A stretch of 64,000 bases of DNA. It comes from Notospermus geniculatus (Eukaryota > Nemertea > Pilidiophora > Heteronemertea > Lineidae). Position 1 is the stretch's first letter. Every line of letters starts with the position of its first letter. The stretch covers positions 218,282 through 282,281 of the forward strand of contig NMRB01000556.1 in NCBI GenBank assembly GCA_002633025.1. The letters are read 5' to 3'. The notes under the pieces were generated by a model. That model searched no databases. It was given only the letters and a program-made list of their open reading frames with translations, and was not told the DNA's origin. Both the position numbers and the translations under genes were made by a program. This document shows, piece after piece, positions 37,401-46,400 of this stretch.

Positions 37401-40400
37401 GGGCTTCCTAGAAATGGAAATAAGTTCCAGTGGAACCCCTCTATTGAGGACACTACAGAGACAGCCCAGTGCTGTCGTTGAGACAGAGGTCAAAATAAAA
37501 CGGGGACAACTGGCAACTGAGATCTGCAGTCATTAATTGAGAGGTGTCTCCAAGGGAGGTTCTACTGTAGTATAGAAAGAGCTGTGAGTAGGGAACATAA
37601 TGATGAGCAAACAACCTGTCTTCAAAGAAAACCCAAAAGTGATTTTGATCTTTAGTTTGTTCTGCTTTTGGCTGACAAGGGACCTAAATCTGATATTGTT
37701 TGGCATTGATTTTCCAACATAGGTCATCCTACCCACCTCCAACTGTTGGATTTGACTCCAGGAACCTGACCCAGGGATTATTCTCATTATCTGGGGGGTC
37801 GTGAAGTTCTTCATTTTTCAGATACTGAAAAGGCAGACAATAAGCATATCAAGAAAAGAGTTCTGAATAAGACAAACCTGAACTAAAAATAAACTGTCAA
37901 TGCCATCAGACCAAAAGGTCTAAGGGTTTACATTTTATGGTATGATAGAACAGATTGACCTGAAGTAATCACAAGTGAACAAATTCTTGACCAAGTCACA
38001 GCACAGTTTACAGGACAATTCTCAGTACCTAGTACATGTACTCATTTACCTGCCCAACTTTTTCCAATTTGAACCCTGGTCGTTTTCCCTGAATGAAGTT
38101 CCCGTCATCATCAAATTCTTCTTGAAAATGCTCCTTGAGAAACTCGGCGACGAAGTTAAATAACTGTTGAGTCATCTGAATATGAGAAAATCCTTACGCT
38201 GGAGTAAAATTAGCAGCCTATGGCCGTGTTACTCTTCATTCATTCACTGCCATCAGAGTGAGCATTTCTGACCACTTTCATACCCTGAAATCTCACAGAA
38301 ATCACTGGGATATATTCACCAGATAGGCTTGAAAATTTCCCAAGTATCAAGAATGAATGTAGAGAAATGTAACTGAACTTTTTTTTAAACTGGAGAGGAT
38401 TTGTAAACAGAGAATGAAGAATACCTTATTCAGTTCTGCTGGTATTGGTTCATCTGATAACCGCTGGATGACTGTAATAACATAAAATATTATTTCAGGA
38501 GTGCAAGCGCCCACTTAGGGCATTATAGCTACTCATCAAACAATACTGGACGATATTAACGATATGTAGGAGGAAACCGGAGCCCCCGGAGAAAACCTAC
38601 GATGTCGAGGAGAGATCGCCCTCTCTACCACATAAAGCCACTGGAACGACCGGGAATCGAACACGTGACCTCAGTGGTGGCAGGCGCCGATGTTTCCACT
38701 GCGCCACCCCAACATAAGAAATGTTTGATGAGATGAAGGATCCATCAAGCGTCACAGTACTTCCTGTATACCTCTCCGCCCTACCCTGTTCACAATCATT
38801 TGAGCCTCGCTTACCTTGAGATAGCAAGACAAAGGCGTATTAAACCTGAAATAGCTGCATCACAAGAGAACTTACCGACATATAGCCACCGGAAAAACGC
38901 TTTGAAGTTCTTCATGCTGCTGTCAATCACCCTGAAAAGCAGAATAATTTTTTCCAATTTCACAGCATCACCTAGCTTTAGTTCCTCAATCTGACACCAG
39001 GTACCGCCAGCAATCAGCACCCATCTGACTGTCAATGTGAAGCTTCCAGATCTTCAATCACTTCACTGTTCCTTTTGTTATGTTTAGGTTCTGGCATTTA
39101 TATTATGTCTGACAGCAGAGTCTAAGATTAAATGCAGATAAAAACCCTACCAATCAATGGTATAAATGTTCGATAACTTTTCAAGAGAAGAATGAAAACT
39201 TACAGTTGTAATTCACAAGCTTTCAGCATAAAAGATCCAGTACACGAGATTCCAGCCTGCAGACTCTCGCCCGATAGGCCAAGGACACCAAACTTCTCCT
39301 CCCACTGGGACATACCAAAGAGGTCTCCAAGGTGATACATAATGGCATGCCCAACACTGAAACAAAATAGTGGTGGCAACTAAAATAAAGCTGAATGACT
39401 TACGATGAATGTAGCAAAGGTGACGTAGGATGTAATCCAGGAAAAGAGACCTCAGAAACTTACGGCTTTCACACATTGCATGAAAGTCAATATCAGATGT
39501 GCCGCCCTCTTTGAAAAACCTCTGTAACTAGAGTGGTTTTACTTACTTTTGCAGTTGTTTTAGCACCAGTTTTTGAATATTAGAGTAGGATGTCTCGATA
39601 GAATGTCCGAGTTTCTTCAAACCTTTCTCCGTCAGGTCTTGGAGGAGGAATGTCTGTAATTCATCACTGTAAGACAACAAATTGATTGAAAAAGTCAGGA
39701 GAAGATGGGAATTGCGTGTACAAACCTCACACCAACAAAATATTCAATCTTATGATGTGAATGTAACGAGTTTATTGCAGTTTACTATAAACCATGACTG
39801 AGTGGACACACTAACTGACCTTGGTGTTCCGAACATGAGCAACTCTAGGAAGTCATTACTGACTGACCCACTTGCCATTTGCTGAAAAAGACAAACAGAA
39901 ATAGTATGAGATGAAGCTAATGTTCTACGTATAACAGTTCCATTCACTGTAATACAGCCTCCAAGTGCTTCACATTAATACCCGTCTCTCCAGAAACGTT
40001 TCAGGGGATCTCAAATCATTTGACGCATCACTTGAACTATTTGATTCATAGCTTATAAATTTTCGCTGATACCTACATATTTTTTCTCAGCAAACTTCAT
40101 TAACTTTGAGTCCATGGTTCTCAAGATGTCTTCCCATGCTTCAGACATCTGTTTAATTGTCAGCCTCAGATACTAAAATGAAACAAAAAGAGAAGGTGGC
40201 CAAGTTAAGATTAACCCTATAACACCTGATATAGGGTTAACCCTATAACACCTGCAGGCGCCATTGGGTGGCTCCAGGTGTTATAGGGTTAAGCCCCTTT
40301 GAATTAGTGGAGGGGAGTTGTGAATCCAGTGTGATTTCGTCTGTGGTTGGTAGGTGGCAGCAGCTGCTGGACTGGGGAACTGGAATGTATTCCATCCCCC

Positions 40401-43400
40401 AAATTCGTAAAACCTGCCAGGCTTACTTGCTAAAGTGCCCAGTAATGCACACAAGTAGCAACCAAGTAAGCTAGCAAGCTGTTATGATGATAATAGAGAA
40501 GTCTAGTTTTTAAGTTGAGGCCAATGTTATCTCGTGCACTCTTGTGTAGAATTTTGTAATTTAAGTGGGCAAGAAGGTACAGTAAACCTCGCCTAAGTCG
40601 ACAGCGTGTAAGTCGTCAAAGTGCACAAGTCGTCACAATAGCGAAAGTCCCGATTTTCTGTAACGTTATTTCTAATGAAATGTCCCTCTCTAAGTCGTCA
40701 AATGTAAGTCGTCAAAACAGCTAACTCGACACTCGACGTCCGGTCCCAAGTAACACAAATCCCTCTTAATTTCCAACTCTAAGTCGTCACTGAAAAAAAA
40801 CAGTTGGCTGCCGCCGGCAACTTCTGCAATGTACACTCCCCGACTGATTCAATCAGTCGCCGCTGCGGTGCGCTGTAGACTTCAATGGTTATGAAAGAGT
40901 CTGGTCACGCCTGACATGCCTGATAGCCATTACTGATGTGTAGGTGATGCACTGCACAAGTTGATTGCTCCAGCGCATCATGTGGTTGGGTTGTTGAAGA
41001 TGCAGATGCGTACACCTAGGGGATTCCCCACTATGATAAGTCGTCATTAAGCCGACTTATACCTACAAGTCGTCATAATGACGAGTAATGCGTCAAGTCG
41101 TCATTATGACGACTTAGCATACTCGTCATATTTCTAAGTCGACAGAAAATCTTCGGTCCCAAAAGTGTCGACTTAGGCGAGGTTTACTGTATAAGCAAAA
41201 TTTGGAGACGACTTTACTTATACTTGTCATTTTGTGTGTGGTTTTTCGTGCTGTATTTTGGATATCAGCTCTAAAAATAAGGGTACCGTACTCTGTACTA
41301 AATTTTTAGGAAATCTCTGAATCTGGGATTACCTACCCCAAGAAGAGTTGATATCTGTCCATATTTAAGAGCAAGTAGACTCAGTTCTGTGTGTCTGGAT
41401 GCAAGGAGTGATGTGTCAAACTGGAAGAAGGAAAAAGAATATGGAGACAATTATGGCAAAGAAAGTCTGCAACAGGAATCTATAAAGACCATATGAAAGT
41501 GAGAGTTGAAAGGATCTCAGGCACGGATCCAGGATTCGGGAAAAGAGGGGCGCCCTGTGCTAGAAACATTGAAATTTGTGTCCGATTCCAGAATTTCACT
41601 GTCGATTTTACAGATTTGTTGGCCAAAAGGGGAGGCGCGTGCCCGGTGTGCCCCCCTCTGGATCCGCGGCTGGATCCATTTGGTTAATTCCAAGAAATAT
41701 ATTTTTGAACACCTACCAAAACATGGTGAACCTGCTGGTCATCTCCCTGAAGGACAGCTGTCAGTACCTCCAGGTCCCTAGAGAGGGAAGCACTGAGCAC
41801 ACGACAAACTTGAACATTGGAGGAAATTGTCACATCCAGAGATCCTATTGGGAAGATCCCGTAGGCATACAGATTGACATGTCCTGTTTTGTTACCAGCA
41901 ATAAGGACATTCAAGCTGAAAATTTAGAGAGGGTGTGAGGTTGGAAATTGTGTCTAAGCTTTGCCATTGAGGTATTACATGTATGTACCTCCATGGCTTT
42001 GGTAACCAACAAAGCCAAACGAAGGCTTTGGTACTTTGGTTGATAAGTCTATCATCAGGTGGCAGCAGTAGCAACATGGTGACCCTCAAAAGGACACCAC
42101 TATCCCAAACATTTGGTACTTATTGAGGAAAGGGGAAGACTTACTCTGTTTGTCCCTTCAGCTTTTTGGAGTCTTCAACAATGTCTTCACTGAAAATCAA
42201 TATAAAATGTCAGGGGTAGGACCCGGAAATCAACTTGTCTTCACTAAATCGATCGGTGAAATAGGCCAACATTATGGTTGTATTTCTTCAAGCTAAAGGC
42301 AGAAATAATACTTTTGAGTTCAACAAGTAGTGCTGCCTAATATCTGTTTCTTGAGAGCATCACTCACCTTTGGCTTTTATTGAGATTCCCAAAACTGGAA
42401 AACAAGAGAATACCCGTACATCCATTTTGGATATTGTTTGGCAAAAATACATGTATCCATACTAACAGAGATAGATCAGTCCATCAAGAAATCGAAGCAC
42501 TCAACAGCATTTCTGCCAGAGGTACTACTATAAAGGGTACTATGTTAGTACCCTCAAAGGAACAGAAAAGGGCCATTTTCTTTAATTTCATGGTTTTTTT
42601 CTGATTTGAAGAAATTAGTACCCCCCCCCCCCCAAAAAAAAGAAATTCTGACAAAACCCCTGCTCCTTCATTTATCATCACGTTACCCTTATTTACCTTT
42701 TGTTGAGAGATGGTAGTTTTGGTAGAAACTGCACTGATTTGTCCTCAAAACATCGATATCGTTTTTTGCCTTCCGAAGCTTCAGACCCCTCATCAGCTTT
42801 TTCAGGAAATTTGTTGATCCACACTAATGAGGTCACAAGACCAACATTTGCGAGGGTGTGCAGGACGTCGGAATTTTCAACATCAACGAGGAGGACTTTG
42901 CTTGAATTGTAGCCGACAGCCAAAACTGAAATGATATGATTGGGAAAAAAACATGATTACTTGTACTCATTTTATTTATCATAAACATCAAAATACATGT
43001 ATCATTATCATTTTTTTAAATATTGGTGCAAGGGCCAAACGTGTTATTACTCATTAAACAATACTGGGCAATATTTTGTATTTGTATTAGATTTTCCCGT
43101 CAGGGCCGAAGCCATTGACAGCATTATTGGCCCTGGTGAGTAAGGAAGACACTACTCACTAGCACTACCAGGAATGATGGAACCCATGGTTTCATTGGTG
43201 ACAGGCACAAATTTTGTCATTGGCCCTCCACCCTATGACAAAGTATGACGGCAAAATGGCCATGTCTTTTCGAAGAATTGGTTTTGCTGACAGTAAAGAA
43301 TTTTTCAATTGAAAATATTTATTGCTGACCCTTTTTAATACAAATGAACATTTTCTGGTGTTGTATGCATGAATTCACACATGCATGTACGACACCTGAC

Positions 43401-46400
43401 AGTAAAGAGTTATAGCACAGGGCTGGGTGGCACAAAATTCATGTTAGCGCTAACTTGGTGTTAGCGCTAACTTTATGTTAGATGATGTAAAAAGACAATG
43501 GATTTTTACGTCATTTAACATAAAGTTAGTGCTAACACCAAGTTAGCGCTATTGTGAGTGTTGTGCAACCGGGTCCAGGTTACCAAAACCCCAAATGCTT
43601 AGCAGCAACACCTTTATTTGACTCATTCAAAAGACTTGTGAACTTCAAACAAAAGAAACAAACCAGTGAGAAACTACTCTGGAATTAGTCAGATAATCAC
43701 AATTTTATTATTCTAACGTTTGGACAGGCATTAGGAAGATAAGAATGTAGGCCCTGTCAGGGTGAGGTGTAAAGTCACAGACAAACACAGAATCCAGAGG
43801 AAACTTCACTAAGCATGTTTGGGTTTTAGTAAAAGACAATGGAAATAATTCTGGTGATTTGAATCTTCAGTGTGTATTGACGTTTGTTCTTTCTGAAGAT
43901 AAAGGTGCCGACCATTAGGGCCTACTATAGGGGTTTACTTCTCCTGTGCTCACACTGTTTTAGTGCAACAGCTGGCATATGATTGGTAACAAGAAAAACA
44001 TTGTCTTAAATTATTCGAAACAGTGTCTCACTGATTTTTACTTCCCCAACTTTTCCTCATTCGGGGAACAGGGGCAAATCCAGGATTTGGGACAAGAGGG
44101 GGTGCCTTGTTCTAGGAACATTGAAATTTGAGCCCAATTCCAGAAATTCACGGTCGATGTTACAGATTTTGTTGGCCAAAGGGGGAGGCAGGTGGCCAAC
44201 TCAATTCAGACATGCACAAACTGAGTCTCATTGCCAATGTCAGACATGAAAACAAGTCAAAGGCACCATCACGCGGGAAGTGTCACTTATCGCACATTAA
44301 TGACAAATCTTTGTGTTTTTCCAAGATAAAAAGATGTGAAGAAAGTAGCAGACGCCTGACCTAGATGACAGCAGGTGGGCCAGACATCATCTTGGTATGA
44401 TTCTGATCCACCCTCCCCCTCACTTCTGGCCCCCTGCTTTGGCACTCACTGACATCAAATTAAGGGGGCCTGCCTTCCTGATCTGGAGAACTCCCACAGA
44501 GCTTGGAGGAATTATACTGACAGTATAATTCCTCCAAGCACAGAGGCAGCATTTTATCTTGTCAATGGGAAGCCTGCGGGTTTCCACTTCCTATCCTAAT
44601 TATGCATTCTGGTGCTGTTACTTGGCCTAAACATAAAAGCAAGCACACAGAGGGGTGCCAGATGAAACTAAAATTGGAATCAACAGTTGGATCAGATCTT
44701 CATTTGTACAGTGCCTACTTCCCAGGACACTGCAATATAATTCAAATTAAAAAAGATGTCACCAAACCTTGAATTAAAACTTGTGGTTGGTGAAAGGGTG
44801 TTAATTGGATTGATGGATTTTCTTACACTTTGATTCAGATGGCTAGGTTTGTAACTATATGGTGCCTTCTTCCCTGCAACTTATTAGGTCTGTTTGGCCC
44901 TTCACAAGGGTACGAAGTGTTGCAGATGTGGCCAGCTACCACTTCAAATAGCACAGCAGTTAGGAATGACCCACTGGGTGATAAGGCATCAAAACACATA
45001 ACATTTAGTACTTCTTCTACTTCTTCATGGGTTTTGGCTTCACAGAAAGGTCTGTTCTGATCTAATGCAAATGTGCATTGTTTTATGAATGGTGACAGCA
45101 GGTACTAATCAATTTTGAGGACAAGGGCATACTGGGGGAAGCCAAATCCTTCTCTTAGTGTCATCCTCAAGACAAACCTATATTTTTTTCTTTTTTGTAT
45201 TAAGGCCTTGGGATCCTAGGATTTCCCCAGTGTGTTGTCAGTAACCGTGTGTTGTTCGACCCCCGAACATTGTCAGTAACCTCGAACATCGTCAATAATT
45301 TGATAACAACTCCCCAGATCCCCGTGGTACCATCAACTTGAATCAACATGCAAATTGAGACCCCTGAAAATGATGGCATTCAAGGAAATAAGCCTGGATG
45401 GGAATTTGGCAACATTTCACCAAATGTCTTTTCCTGCAATAATCATTTGGGGGATTTTCTCATAGTAACAATGATTTCCTCTCTTATCTATTTTTGAATA
45501 CATGTACCAATAAGCTAAGCCAATTTCCTGTCTCTTCACAGCTAATGCTGCCTCTCGGTAACTTATCTGCCACAGACCTGTTAATAACACCAAGATAAGG
45601 GATAAAAAGCTAATGGGAGTGATCATCATACATGTATAGTTCATCGCAAGAACCTATGATAAGGGTGGGGAAGACATGATAAAAGTTCAGGCTGTTGTCA
45701 GGCAAGTTCATCCCAAAGTGAATTTTTTTATCAGATGACTCCATAAAGAAGAAGAAAACACTAAACCATGTAAAAGACATTGAAATGCATATAAGAAACT
45801 AAACCAGCGATTTTTATAGGTTGTCAGATTATTTCTATTATTAATTAGTATCAGTTCAAGCATTGCCACAGATTAATTTTGAACTCATTTAGCTTCTTTT
45901 TTTTTTCTTTCTCATTTAGCTTTAACGCCTCCTTTCTTTAAAGTGGGTCATTGAACCATTCTTTTTAAGATGGCGATTTGGCCTTGTGGTTAAGGCGTGC
46001 TGCTCCTGAGTGCTGGCATTGCTGGCGAGAGTCCGGTAGGAAGCTGTGTCTCTCGCCTTTAATAGAAACCTGTTATTATTTCATGCCCATTAGCTATGAG
46101 CCAACAATTTAGAACAGTTTGGAACCTACACACCTTTGGCAGGACTTAAAGCTTTATTTCAGGGGCAAGGCATGGTAGAAATCAAACTGTGACAGGCAGG
46201 ATGGATGAATGACTTCAGTCAGGATTAACAGGAAACTGTGAATAAGACCCCCAACATTCAAACAAAAATACACATTTAATTAGGGTTGTATTGTTTTATG
46301 AAACTATTAACTTTCTGAACTAGGCCTAGATGAATGTGATTTATATAATTCACCGCACACTTTAGGGGGATACTTTGATGGATTACAGTTTTTTTGCAAT

